64,000 nt of DNA, taken from positions 1-64,000 of the forward strand of contig JAKABW010000009.1 of NCBI GenBank assembly GCA_021796535.1. The letters are read 5' to 3'. Below, in pieces: positions 52,894 to 62,053 of the stretch (the stretch's first letter is position 1; every line of letters starts with the position of its first letter). Source of the DNA: Actinomycetes bacterium (GTDB lineage Bacteria; Actinomycetota; Acidimicrobiia; Acidimicrobiales; Bog-793). The notes under the pieces are model-generated. The model did no database searches. It saw nothing but the letters and a program-made list of their open reading frames with translations, and was not told where the DNA came from. Position numbers and translations under genes: made by a program.

Positions 52894-53969
52894 GTATAAT
52901 AAAAAGCATAGAAGTAAGTAATTTTCGGAACATTCTGAATACAAAATTTACACCGGCAGACAAAGGTGTAACTTTGATTATAGGACCCAATGGATCAGGG
53001 AAAACCTCCATTCTTGAAGCCATTGCATACACTTCTATTCTTAGATCAATAAAAAACGATTCAAAAAATTCAATTATTAAAAACGATAAAGATTCGTCAA
53101 AGATAAAAGCAAACCTTATAAATAACGGAAGAAATTCTACAATAGATGTAATATTAAATAAATTAAGTAAAGATTATGTTGCTATAAATGATATAAAAGT
53201 AAATAAATCATCGCAGTTGTTGGAGGAATTATCAATCACATTATTTACTCCGGAAGATCTTAATTTAATAAAAGGGGGACCAAATTTACGGCGGGACTAT
53301 CTTGATGACATACTTTCTTTAATATCACTCAATAATTACAATTATATAAGACAATTTGAAAAGTCCTTACGACAAAGAAATATACTGCTAAAACAAGTAA
53401 CTCTCAAAAACTATAATAATTATCTGGATACATTGAATGTATGGGATGAACAAATTGCAAAATATAGTACAATTTTAGTTAATTTAAGAAAAAATCTAAT
53501 ACTGGAATTAACTCCATACATACAAGAAGAGTTTACAAAAATAACAAATATAAAAAAAGATATAAGAATCAACTACGTATCTTCTGTGGGAGAAAATATT
53601 CTTGAAGAATTAATTGATAAACGGACAGAAGATATCCTAAGAAAAACTACAACAATAGGTGCACACCGAGACGACATGGAAATCATTCTGGGAGATTTGG
53701 ACGCCAGGCGGCAACTCTCTCAAGGTCAGCAACGTTCTTTGGCGATATCATTAAAGCTGGCAATGCACCGTATAGTGATCGATAAGAATAAAAAAATTCC
53801 GGTTATATTACTGGACGATGTCTTTTCGGAATTGGACGAAGATGTAAGCCGCAGTTTATTGGAGCAGATTTACGATTATCAGGCAATTGTGACTTCTGCC
53901 ACGAAACCATTGCAAAAAATATTAGTGAGTAAAGAAGTAAAGATGTTGAATGGTGAGTGTGAGCAATAG
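52890..53969 (+). CDS. recF: DNA replication and repair protein RecF, apparent CTG start
   Basis: The SMC-like ATPase loads RecA at gaps. The Walker A is IIGPNGSGKTS (about residues 30-40), signature LSQGQQRSLAISLKLA and Walker B ILLDDVFSELD. The first canonical start (TTG 52974) falls directly at the Walker A and would remove the essential first strand. In frame upstream is a normal N terminus (SIIKSIEVSNFRNI). Going back to the dnaN overlap there is no ATG, GTG or TTG; CTG 52890 overlaps the dnaN TGA as CTGA, has GGTGAG six bases upstream, and gives 359 residues, the family's length. ATA codons just after are alternatives. The middle of the gene (about 53040-53640) is strikingly AT-rich. 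Confidence 0.9.
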   Translation: MSIIKSIEVSNFRNILNTKFTPADKGVTLIIGPNGSGKTSILEAIAYTSILRSIKNDSKNSIIKNDKDSSKIKANLINNGRNSTIDVILNKLSKDYVAINDIKVNKSSQLLEELSITLFTPEDLNLIKGGPNLRRDYLDDILSLISLNNYNYIRQFEKSLRQRNILLKQVTLKNYNNYLDTLNVWDEQIAKYSTILVNLRKNLILELTPYIQEEFTKITNIKKDIRINYVSSVGENILEELIDKRTEDILRKTTTIGAHRDDMEIILGDLDARRQLSQGQQRSLAISLKLAMHRIVIDKNKKIPVILLDDVFSELDEDVSRSLLEQIYDYQAIVTSATKPLQKILVSKEVKMLNGECEQ

Positions 53970-54030
53970 TATCGACATATGGATATTTTTGCGAGCATAT
54001 AACTTATATAGAATATAAAAAGCAGATTTT

Positions 54031-54390
54031 ATGGACGAAACACACCATATATATTTTTCCTGCGAAGAGTATATGAAAAAAATAGGTCATGCCGAAGTTA
54101 TACTTTTATCAAAAATTCAATCGGTATGGGGTGAAGTCGTAGGCGATAATATCAAACAAAATGTTTTGCCGGTAAAAATTACAGAGGATACCTTGATTGT
54201 CATGATATCCAACCCGGCGTGGGATACCCAAGTAAATTTTTTTGCCAAAGACATTTTAGACAAACTCAAAAAGCAAATACTCAATCAAGAATTAACCGTT
54301 GACGAAAAAAACGGACATGATGTATACAACCACGTCAAAACCGCGGAGAGTGCTTTTCCTGTGAAGATGAAAACTTTTTTAAAACATTAA
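54031..54390 (+). CDS. dciA: DUF721 protein, DciA-like helicase loader
   Basis: The 119-residue product has the DUF721 core: KIQSVWGEVVGDNIKQNVLP, TLIVMISNPAWDTQVNFF, then a charged helix. DciA is the widespread bacterial protein that loads DnaB where DnaC/DnaI is missing. It lies between recF and gyrB, the conserved actinobacterial position, and pairs functionally with dnaB encoded here. The N-terminal half is shorter than in mycobacteria. Confidence 0.85.
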   Translation: MDETHHIYFSCEEYMKKIGHAEVILLSKIQSVWGEVVGDNIKQNVLPVKITEDTLIVMISNPAWDTQVNFFAKDILDKLKKQILNQELTVDEKNGHDVYNHVKTAESAFPVKMKTFLKH

Positions 54391-54448
54391 TTATTCTTTC
54401 GGAAGGTCTAGACTAGGAACTGTATTCGAAAATATATAGGCGGAGATA

Positions 54449-56374
54449 GTGACCGAACAAGCAGTATTAACTTATGAAGCGGAAGATATAGAAATTCTTG
54501 AAGGATTGGAACCCGTCCGCAAACGGCCCGGTATGTTTATCGGATCTACTTCCACAACAGGCTTGCACCACTTAATTTGGGAAGTTGTGGATAATTCTGT
54601 AGATGAGGCTATGCAGGGGTTCTGTACAAAAATAATAGTCACACTTCTACAAGACGGCGGCTGCCGTGTTGAGGATAACGGCAGGGGTATTCCCGTGGAT
54701 CCACATCCGAGCGACCCAAGTAAGACGGCGGCGGAAATAGTTTTAACTGTTTTACATGCCGGCGGTAAGTTTGGCGGATCCGGTTATAAGGTATCCGGCG
54801 GTCTGCACGGGGTCGGGGTATCTGTTGTCAACGCCCTTTCTAAAAGGTTGGATCTTGAAATCGACAGAGGCGGCAGACGGTACGAAATGAAGTTTGCCGG
54901 CGGCGGGACCACCGTGTCAAAATTAAAACCCGTGGGGGACTCACCCAGGAAGCGAACCGGCACCACCGTGGTATTTTGGCCGGACCAGACAATTTTTGAC
55001 GACGTTGAGTTTCGCGCCCAGACCGTAATGGAGCGCTTGCAAATAATGGCTTTCCTCAATAAAAGCCTGGAAATTGTCTTTATCGACGAAAGGCAAGACC
55101 CGGTTTTAAGAGAGATTTACAAATATAACGGGGGTATACAAGACTTTGTCAAGCATTTAAATTCCTCCAAAGAACCTCTGTTTAAAAAAATATGTTTTTA
55201 TGAAGGGGCAGAACCGGAGCAGGAGGTAGAAATTGCTCTGCAGTGGAATACCACATATTACGAAAGCATCCATTCGTTCGCAAACGGTATATCCACTATT
55301 GAGGGCGGCATGCATGAGGAAGGTTTTAAAAAGGCCCTCACAAACGTAATTAATAAATATGCCAGAGCCCGTAAATTGCTAAAAGATAATGAAGCCAATC
55401 TGGACGGAAAAGATATCAGAGAGGGACTGACTGGTATTATTTCAGTCCGCCTGCGTGATCCGCAGTTTGAAGGGCAGACAAAGTCAAAACTTGGCAATGT
55501 TACCATCAGATCTTTGGTTGAGAAAACAACAAATGAAAAACTGAGTCAGTGGCTGGAGGAAAATCCAAGGGAGGCATCCCAAATTATCCAAAAAGCCATT
55601 TTAGCCAGCCGCGCCAGACAGGCAGCCGCCAATGCCAGAGACCTGACGCGCAGGAAAAGTGCCATGGGCGGTGCCGGTTTACCAGGCAAACTTATTGACT
55701 GTTCTTCAAAAAACGCCGAAATATCGGAAATCTTTATTGTGGAAGGCAATTCGGCGGGAGGCTCCGCCAAAGACGCGAGGGATCCACACACGCAGGCTAT
55801 TTTACCGATCAGAGGTAAAATCCTCAATGTTGAAAAGTCCCGCATGGATAAAATGCTGAAAAACACCGAGATTCAGGCCCTGATTATGGCTATAGGCGGA
55901 GGAGTGGGTGACGATTTTGATATCACAAAAGTGCGTTACCATAAAATAATCATTCTTGCCGACGCAGACGTTGACGGATCACACATCAGGACCCTACTTC
56001 TAACCTTCTTTTTGCGCCAAATGAAACCGTTGATAGAAAGCGGGTTTGTATATGCCGCACAACCGCCCCTGTATTCCACTTTGGTCGGCAACACCAAAAC
56101 ATACCTAAAAGACGACCAAGCAAAAGCGGAATTTTTGGCTTCCCATCCAAACCACAAAAATGAATTCCAGAGATTAAAAGGTCTCGGAGAAATGGACTTC
56201 AGTGAATTGGAGGCCACTACCATGAATCCGGCGAAGAGATCCCTGTTGCAAATAAATATGGAGCAGGCAAGTATTGCCGATGAGGTTTGCTCAATTTTGA
56301 TGGGTGACGATGTTGAGGTGCGCAGAAAATTTATACAGCAAAATGCCAAAGATGTGAGGTTTTTAGATGTCTAA
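54449..56374 (+). CDS. gyrB: DNA gyrase subunit B
   Basis: The 641-residue ATPase subunit has the GHKL fold (RKRPGMFIGSTS, VVDNSVDEAM, VEDNGRGIPVD, SGGLHGVGVSVVNALS), the TOPRIM region EIFIVEGNSAGGSAKDARD with PIRGKILNVE, and DADVDGSHIRTLLLTFF. GTG start after GGAGATA. Its stop overlaps gyrA by 8 nt. The TOPRIM residues that bind magnesium (E, DxD) are intact. Confidence 0.97.
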   Translation: MTEQAVLTYEAEDIEILEGLEPVRKRPGMFIGSTSTTGLHHLIWEVVDNSVDEAMQGFCTKIIVTLLQDGGCRVEDNGRGIPVDPHPSDPSKTAAEIVLTVLHAGGKFGGSGYKVSGGLHGVGVSVVNALSKRLDLEIDRGGRRYEMKFAGGGTTVSKLKPVGDSPRKRTGTTVVFWPDQTIFDDVEFRAQTVMERLQIMAFLNKSLEIVFIDERQDPVLREIYKYNGGIQDFVKHLNSSKEPLFKKICFYEGAEPEQEVEIALQWNTTYYESIHSFANGISTIEGGMHEEGFKKALTNVINKYARARKLLKDNEANLDGKDIREGLTGIISVRLRDPQFEGQTKSKLGNVTIRSLVEKTTNEKLSQWLEENPREASQIIQKAILASRARQAAANARDLTRRKSAMGGAGLPGKLIDCSSKNAEISEIFIVEGNSAGGSAKDARDPHTQAILPIRGKILNVEKSRMDKMLKNTEIQALIMAIGGGVGDDFDITKVRYHKIIILADADVDGSHIRTLLLTFFLRQMKPLIESGFVYAAQPPLYSTLVGNTKTYLKDDQAKAEFLASHPNHKNEFQRLKGLGEMDFSELEATTMNPAKRSLLQINMEQASIADEVCSILMGDDVEVRRKFIQQNAKDVRFLDV

Positions 56375-58853
56375 AAACACCAAAGGAACCGATCCTTCAG
56401 GAACGACGGAAGAAACAATTACAGGCACTATTGAGCCTATAGAAATTCAACTCGAGATGGAAAGGTCCTTCCTCGAGTACTCTATGTCCGTTATTATTTC
56501 CAGGGCGTTGCCCGACGTAAGAGACGGTTTGAAACCCGTGCACAGGCGTATTCTGTACGGTATGTGGGATAACGGACACCGTCCGGACAGACCGCATGTA
56601 AAATGTGCAAAAGTCGTGGGTGACGTCATGGGCCGTTTCCATCCCCACGGAGACGCCGCCATATATGACGCTTTGGCCAGAATGGTGCAAGACTTCAGTT
56701 TGCGTCACCCGTTGATTGACGGTCACGGAAACTTTGGGGCGCCGGGTCCAAACGCCGGTCCGGCGGCAATGAGATACACCGAATCCAGGCTTTCTCAACT
56801 CGCGATGAGTCTTTTGGAAGACATCAACGAGCAAACTGTTGATTTTGTCCCCAATTACGACGGTTCGGATGAAGAACCGCTCGTATTGCCGGGACGGTTT
56901 CCGAATCTCTTGGTAAACGGTTCGCAGGGTATTGCCGTGGGAATGGCGACCAATATACCTCCGCATAACCTCGGAGAAATTATTGATGCCACCAAATATC
57001 TCATAAATAATCCAGATGCCACTTCGGACGATCTTATGAGGTTTGTGAAAGGTCCCGACTTTCCCACGGGTGCGACAATACTGGGACGCCAGGGGATTAT
57101 CGATGCGTACAGGACCGGAAGAGGTTCCATTAAACTCAGATCGACGGCTGAAATTATTGAGGGTCGGGGCGGGGTTTCCCAGATCGTAGTCACCGAAATT
57201 CCTTACCAGGCCTCAGTGGAAGTTATAGCGGAACGTATTGCCGACTTGGTTGAGGGCGGAGACCTGACAGGAATTTCCGATATACAGGACGCCTCTTCCG
57301 CCGGTAAGCCAAAACTTGTCATTACTTGTAAAAGAGATGCCAACGCAAACGTATTGTTGAATAATTTGTATAAGCAAACTCCTCTGCAAAGCTCGTTCGG
57401 CATACATATGCTGGCTTTGGTTGACGGAGTGCCGCGCTTATTGACTCTCAACAGCGCTTTGGCTGCTTATATAAAACATCAAATTGAAGTAGTTACGAGA
57501 AGGTCTGAATACAGATTAAATAAAGCCAAAGCAAGGGCACATATTGTAGAAGGACTGCTTAAAGCCCTTGACATATTGGACGATGTAATAAATGCCATTC
57601 GGTCTTCTGCTGACCGGCAAGACGCAAAAACGAAACTGACCGCCGAGCCATTTTTATTTTCCGATGAGCAGGCAACACATATCCTGGATATGACCCTCAG
57701 CCGTCTTACGCGGCTTGGACGCAGGGAGCTGGAAGATGAAATGGCGCAATTGAGTGCTCTAATCATAGAATTGGAGTCGATTTTAAGTGACGATGTGCGT
57801 CTTCGTTCGGTTATATCAGAAGAGTTGGAAGTAATTAAGACGAAATTTGCCACCCCAAGAAAAACTATGATCGGTCATGATGTCGGGGAAATAAACACAG
57901 AGGACTTAATTGACGACGAAGAAGTCGTGGTTACCCTAACCAAAGCCGGTTACATAAAAGCCGTACAAACTGATTCCTACAAAACACAGTCGCGCGGCGG
58001 CAAAGGAGTAAGGGCGGCCAGATTAAAAGAAGAGGATATAGTAGAAGAAATTATCCATACCACAACCCATACCCATCTTCTGCTGTTTTCAAACAAAGGT
58101 AAGGTTTACCGCCTGCGTGCCTACGAAGTCCCCATGAAAGAAAGGACTTCGAAAGGAACGGCAATAGTCAACCTGGTTCCTTTGAGTCCCGAAGAAAAAA
58201 TAGAAGAAATAGTTGCCACAAAAGACTTCGATCCCGATAAATTCCTGTTGTTTGTGACTAAAAACGGGCAAGTCAAAAAAACTTCTCTGACAGAATACGA
58301 TAAGACAAGAAGAGAAGGCTTTATTGCAATTAACTTACACGACGACGATGAATTGGTCAGGGTGTTTAGTGTGGGGAACAGAGAAGATGTCATAATGGTT
58401 TCTAAAAATGGCATGGCAATTAGGTTCTCCGAAGAAGACATAAGGGCTGTCAGTCGCGCTGCCGCCGGTGTCAGGGGTATGAAATTAAAGTCCGGTGACG
58501 AAGTGGTTTCCAGTTTAGTGGCCAAAGGCGACTCATCTTTGCTTGTTGTCACACTAAACGGTTACGGCAAAAGAATCAAGCTCGACAGTTTTCACTCACA
58601 GGCACGCGGCGGGCAGGGTGTCAGGTGCATACGCTTAACTCAATCAAAAGGCTATGTCGTCTCTGGGTTGATGGCCGATGACGATGATGAAGTTTTGATA
58701 TCCTCGTCAACGGGTATCCTGATCAGAACTTCCGTGGGACAAATTACTTCTCAAGGCAGAGCAGCTACAGGAGTAAAAGTGATGAATTTGAGCGACGACC
58801 AACATGTTGCGGCTGTGGCTTTGGTGAAAAACCAAGACCAAGAATACGAATAA
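56367..58853 (+). CDS. gyrA: DNA gyrase subunit A
   Basis: The 828-residue breakage-reunion subunit has PDVRDGLKPVHRRILYGM, the catalytic Tyr in AAMRYTESRL, and a C-terminal beta-pinwheel with the GyrA box (SRGGKGVRA) and a second ARGGQGVRCI. The quinolone region reads HPHGDAAIYDALARM: Ala97 stands at the position of E. coli Ser83, and Ala98 at M. tuberculosis Ser91, while Asp101 (E. coli Asp87) is kept. Co-transcribed with gyrB. Confidence 0.97.
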   Translation: MSKNTKGTDPSGTTEETITGTIEPIEIQLEMERSFLEYSMSVIISRALPDVRDGLKPVHRRILYGMWDNGHRPDRPHVKCAKVVGDVMGRFHPHGDAAIYDALARMVQDFSLRHPLIDGHGNFGAPGPNAGPAAMRYTESRLSQLAMSLLEDINEQTVDFVPNYDGSDEEPLVLPGRFPNLLVNGSQGIAVGMATNIPPHNLGEIIDATKYLINNPDATSDDLMRFVKGPDFPTGATILGRQGIIDAYRTGRGSIKLRSTAEIIEGRGGVSQIVVTEIPYQASVEVIAERIADLVEGGDLTGISDIQDASSAGKPKLVITCKRDANANVLLNNLYKQTPLQSSFGIHMLALVDGVPRLLTLNSALAAYIKHQIEVVTRRSEYRLNKAKARAHIVEGLLKALDILDDVINAIRSSADRQDAKTKLTAEPFLFSDEQATHILDMTLSRLTRLGRRELEDEMAQLSALIIELESILSDDVRLRSVISEELEVIKTKFATPRKTMIGHDVGEINTEDLIDDEEVVVTLTKAGYIKAVQTDSYKTQSRGGKGVRAARLKEEDIVEEIIHTTTHTHLLLFSNKGKVYRLRAYEVPMKERTSKGTAIVNLVPLSPEEKIEEIVATKDFDPDKFLLFVTKNGQVKKTSLTEYDKTRREGFIAINLHDDDELVRVFSVGNREDVIMVSKNGMAIRFSEEDIRAVSRAAAGVRGMKLKSGDEVVSSLVAKGDSSLLVVTLNGYGKRIKLDSFHSQARGGQGVRCIRLTQSKGYVVSGLMADDDDEVLISSSTGILIRTSVGQITSQGRAATGVKVMNLSDDQHVAAVALVKNQDQEYE

Positions 58854-58909
58854 ATTGGAAGTTTCTCCAATAAATAACGTCTTGGAATATAAACTGTTAT
58901 AGGTACTGG

Positions 58910-58983
58910 GGGGCTATAGCTCAGTCGGTTAGAGCGCAGCACTGATAATGCTGAGGTCGCTGGTTCGATTCCAGCTAGCCCCA
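58910..58983 (+). tRNA. tRNA-Ile (anticodon GAT)
   Basis: 74 nt folding as a full cloverleaf: acceptor GGGGCTA/TAGCCCC, D arm AGCTCAGTCGGTTAGAGC, anticodon arm with CTGATAA, T arm with GGTTCGATTCC. The discriminator A is followed by CTA, so CCA is not encoded and must be added (see pcnA). tRNA-Ile after gyrA is the usual actinobacterial arrangement. Confidence 0.97.
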
Positions 58984-59008
58984 CTACGTAAGCGAGAGGG
59001 GGTGAGTT

Positions 59009-59125
59009 GTGCCTAAGAAAAGTTCAAGCTATACAAAGGTGTTGCCCAATGGCAATCGTGTGACTATTAAGATCAGCGGTATTGGGTCATACAACGACTC
59101 GATTCCCGAGTGGGCGAAACACTAG
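59009..59125 (+). CDS. possible small protein (38 aa)
   Basis: A 38-codon frame with a strong GAGGGGGTGA four bases ahead of its GTG. The product (KKSSSYTKVLPNGNRVTIKI then ISGIGSYNDSIPEWAKH) is protein-like but unknown; it may be the intact small gene or the start of a decayed larger one belonging to the accessory patch after tRNA-Ile. Confidence 0.35.
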   Translation: MPKKSSSYTKVLPNGNRVTIKISGIGSYNDSIPEWAKH

Positions 59126-59179
59126 TACTAATATATCCCGCAACTTTAGCCGAATCGGTTCGTTATTTTTCCAATTCTG

Positions 59180-59850
59180 ATGTCTGTATCAAGCATATTG
59201 CAGCTCTCGTGGCCAAACGATATTATTTGTCCGAGCTGTGGACGCACAGATATGATTTACTTAGAAACTCAAAAACGCCGGCAGTGTAAATCGCGCCATA
59301 CAAAACGGCAATTTGCGGTCAAAATCGGCACTATTTGTAAAGATAGCCATTTAGGTTGGATAAATGGCTTCCGCCGTCTGGCTGATCATTAATACCAAGA
59401 ACGGCGTTAACTCTTACGAGATTGTACCCGCACCGGGCGTTACACAAAAGGCCGCTTCACTGACAAAATACCCATCGTCGGCGTGGTTGAAAAGAAAAAG
59501 TACGTTGGCCAAATCAGGACCTTTATGACCAAACAAGCAGACGCAATCATTACGCTACATTCCGCAAGCAAAACCTAGACGAAGGCGAACACACACTGAC
59601 GAAAGCAAAATATACAGCCGCGCAAAACGAACGTTTATACACAAATCCGTAAATCATAGTGAAAAAAGTACATTTGCGGCGCAATTTCTATAACTACGAT
59701 TGATGACTTTTGGAACTTATTTAAGCGTTCTTACAAAGGCACTTACACGCACCTTTCGCCAGCTCACCTTGACAGCTGCCACAAAGAGTACCTATCGTTA
59801 CAATACCCAAATATTCAATGACGGTCAGCGATTTACTGAATGGTTTGCTA
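59180..59850 (+). pseudogene. IS1595-family (ISXO2-like) transposase remnant
   Basis: An ISXO2 N-terminal zinc ribbon is readable at 59180-59392 (WPNDIICPSCGRTD, FAVKIGTICKDS, with the second metal pair degraded to CKSRH). A shift leads to WLIINTKNGVNSYE, then after gaps and shifts to KIPIVGVVEKKKYVGQ and finally TIDDFWNLFKRSYKGTYTHL with LSPAHLDSCHKEY, the typical C-terminal part of the family. Frameshifts, stops and loss of the first catalytic acidic segment make it a dead relic. Confidence 0.8.
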
Positions 59851-60355
59851 ATTACAACAGAAGGTTATGTACAAAACCCTCATTAGTAAAACTTAGCCAT
59901 CCCTGTTGGATTTGTCCCACTCAATTCCTTATTACCCCTAAGGGCTAGAGCAAAACTTGTGCAATTCGGATCTGATGCGCTATATTTTCCCAGATCTGCC
60001 ATCCTTCCAAGTATATGGTGTAGGTGGAGTTGGCCGGGATTGTATTTACCGATACCTAAAAATGAAACAGAGCCAGTAATAAAATCAGAAACTAAAAGAA
60101 TCTAAGTAACAAGAAATGACCAGAATTAAAGACAACTATTAACCCTATATCTATCGGCATACCTAAAACTGCATATGCAAGAGGATTCTTTAACGCTTGC
60201 TCTGTCTGCAGACCTAAGGTGTCAGCAGCCATCGTGTCGTCTGACAAGAGGCCCATTTTGACCGCATGTCTACAGCGTCTTACCGCCTTCCGGTAGAACA
60301 GCTTGCGAAAAAACAAGACTTTTATAAAAATTGTCTGGGTTGATGTGTGTGATTT
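59851..60355. other. non-coding or decayed stretch
   Basis: Nothing firmly recognisable. A minus-strand frame at 60092-60316 (74 codons) encodes a hydrophobic-ended peptide (GMPIDIGLIVVFNSGHFLLL) with bacterial-looking codons but without a clear ribosome binding site or family; it could be a fragment of a membrane protein gene. Confidence 0.35.
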
Positions 60356-60928
60356 TCATTCCTGTAGCTCTTTTTGGGTGGCTATTGCATTGACCAGATA
60401 CATTAATTTGATTGTTGTATTCCAGCTGCGGATCGTCATTGATTTATAAAGGGGCGAGGACATCGCTTGGTTCAGTCGGCTTTTTGTTCGTAACACACTG
60501 AGCCGCTGCGAGTAAATAACACCGTTACCTGGCCACACTGTATCGATGCCCTCACGAGGGTTAAAAGCTGTCATTGCTTCCTCCGCCTCAACATCCATGA
60601 GAAAGATAGCGTCGCTGTGATACTTGTCTGGCTGGTCGCCAAAACCATGTGGTTTACGTGTGATAACGTCCGCGAGTTGCTTGTGTGTTAATACCAGCAC
60701 CTTGATAAGTTCACTATCGAGTTTAAATGTCTTGGGCAATGCCGTTTCGATTATGGTTTTTATGTCATAAGGCTGTTTTTCGGACTGCACAATGACGTTA
60801 CCGCTGGCAATATAGGTCGTAATACCGGAAAACCCAAGTGCTTCGAGGCAACTCTTTAACTCTGTCATTGAAACTATGTTCTTACCGCCGACGTTGATAC
60901 CTCGGAGGAGTAATATATAAGTTTGCAC
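60356..60928 (-). CDS. DUF1697 family protein
   Basis: The 190-residue product matches DUF1697: LLLRGINVGGKNIVSMTELK, SGITTYIASGNVIVQSE, VLTHKQLADVI, and the C-terminal SRLNQAMSSPLYKSMTIRSWNT. Function unknown; widespread single-copy cytoplasmic protein. GTG start with a perfect TATAAT 8 nt upstream, so it is probably expressed, unlike the debris around it. Confidence 0.88.
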   Translation of the reverse strand: MQTYILLLRGINVGGKNIVSMTELKSCLEALGFSGITTYIASGNVIVQSEKQPYDIKTIIETALPKTFKLDSELIKVLVLTHKQLADVITRKPHGFGDQPDKYHSDAIFLMDVEAEEAMTAFNPREGIDTVWPGNGVIYSQRLSVLRTKSRLNQAMSSPLYKSMTIRSWNTTIKLMYLVNAIATQKELQE

Positions 60929-60936
60929 TAAATCCC

Positions 60937-60942
60937 ATTATA
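60937..60942 (-). promoter_or_regulatory. -10 box TATAAT of the DUF1697 gene
   Basis: TATAAT on the minus strand with eight bases before the GTG at 60928. Confidence 0.55.
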
Positions 60943-61057
60943 TTCTACGTGTCGCTTATAATTAGTGTATAAATAACCAGCAAGTAGACAAGAGCGATGA
61001 GGCCTCTAAATCTGCCTTAATAAGATACCTCTGCCAGGGCCTGTGCCGGATAGCCCG

Positions 61058-61168
61058 ATGAGTAAGTTCAATAAGACTATGCGAAAAATCTTGTCTGAGC
61101 CAAAGAAAAACTTAAAAGATAACTCATCCCCACAAAAAGAGAGTGCAAGATGTGGGTTGATTACTTAA
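61058..61168 (+). pseudogene. hicA-like remnant (first residues of a HicA-type toxin)
   Basis: The 36-codon frame begins MSKFNKTMRKILS, close to the usual N terminus of one HicA toxin subgroup (MSKFEKT-type), then diverges and stops with none of the dsRBD-like core or the catalytic His. If the likeness is real it is a truncated relic of a hicAB module. Low confidence because only 13 residues are informative. Confidence 0.25.
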
Positions 61169-61279
61169 GTAGGAGTCGCTCGCCTTTGTGGGACACACAC
61201 GCAGCCTCTACAGGTCACATCCGGGTGGTCCACCCTACGGGCCCCCGATAATCGTTCGACGCGTTGATGGACGGCTTGA

Positions 61280-61285
61280 TATACT
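61280..61285 (+). promoter_or_regulatory. -10 box TATACT, leaderless start of GC-rich gene
   Basis: TATACT with six bases before the GTG at 61292. Confidence 0.5.
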
Positions 61286-61291
61286 GTTGAG

Positions 61292-62053
61292 GTGCGCGCA
61301 TTCGACGACCTTGTGGCCGAGGCGGCTGCCGCAGACGTCACGGGGTGGGGTTTCGGTTGGCTGGACGGCCGGGCGACCGAGGAGCGTCCACCTTGGGGCT
61401 ATGCGAAGCTTCTCTCCGACAGACTCGGCCAAGTCGACTCTGCCCTAGATTTGGATACCGGCGGCGGGGAGGTTCTTGCCGAGGCCCCAAGGTTCCCATC
61501 ACGGATGGTCGCTGCCGAGAGTTGGCCGCCAAATGCAGAGCGCGCCCGCCAATTGCTAGGTTCGCGCCATGTGCAGGTCGTCCAACCTGCCGAGGGAGGC
61601 CGACTACCTTTAGCGAACGAGTCGTTCGAACTCGTGACAGCTAGGCACCCGGTGCGCCCCAACTGGGAAGAAATCAGTCGTGTTCTGATGAAGGGAGGCG
61701 TCTACTTTGCCCAGCATGTGGGGCCGGGTTCGGCCTTCGAGTTGATCGAGCGTTTCCGTGGTCCGCTCGTGAGGGAGCGTCAGCAACGCGACCCGATTCT
61801 GGAATCGGCTGCGGCGGAGCAGGCGGGCCTGATAGTCGCAGACCTTCGCACAGCACGGTGCCGCATGGAGATCCACGACGTCGGCGCCGTGGTATGGCTC
61901 CTTCGCAAGTGTGTCTGGTGGGTGCCGGATTTCTCAATCGTGAAATATCACCGCACGCTCATCGAACTGGACGCGGAACTTCGTCGGGGTAACCCCTTCG
62001 TCGCTCACTCGACCCGCCACCTGATCGAAATGCGGAAACCGGCGCTCCTGTAG
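61292..62053 (+). CDS. GC-rich class I SAM methyltransferase-like protein (acquired)
   Basis: The 253-residue product resembles Methyltransf_11-type proteins: a degenerate motif I (ALDLDTGGGEVLAE), RLPLANESFELVTARHPV and a post-motif VLMKGGVYFAQHVGPGS. Similar actinobacterial proteins are annotated as SAM-dependent methyltransferases of unknown substrate. The region from about 61190 to 62320 is far richer in G and C, with codons ending in G/C, than the flanks; this indicates recent transfer from a high-GC actinobacterium. GTG start placed by the -10 box. Confidence 0.78.
   Translation: MRAFDDLVAEAAAADVTGWGFGWLDGRATEERPPWGYAKLLSDRLGQVDSALDLDTGGGEVLAEAPRFPSRMVAAESWPPNAERARQLLGSRHVQVVQPAEGGRLPLANESFELVTARHPVRPNWEEISRVLMKGGVYFAQHVGPGSAFELIERFRGPLVRERQQRDPILESAAAEQAGLIVADLRTARCRMEIHDVGAVVWLLRKCVWWVPDFSIVKYHRTLIELDAELRRGNPFVAHSTRHLIEMRKPALL

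Noticed and set aside
58751-58984. Minus-strand frame beginning MGLAGIEPATSALSVLRSNR
   Set aside because: It is the antisense of tRNA-Ile and the end of gyrA. Frames of this sort are well-known false genes arising from tRNA sequence.
60092-60316. 74-codon minus-strand frame ending in a hydrophobic run
   Set aside because: Codons look plausible but there is no start signal or family. Noted inside the stretch rather than called as a gene.
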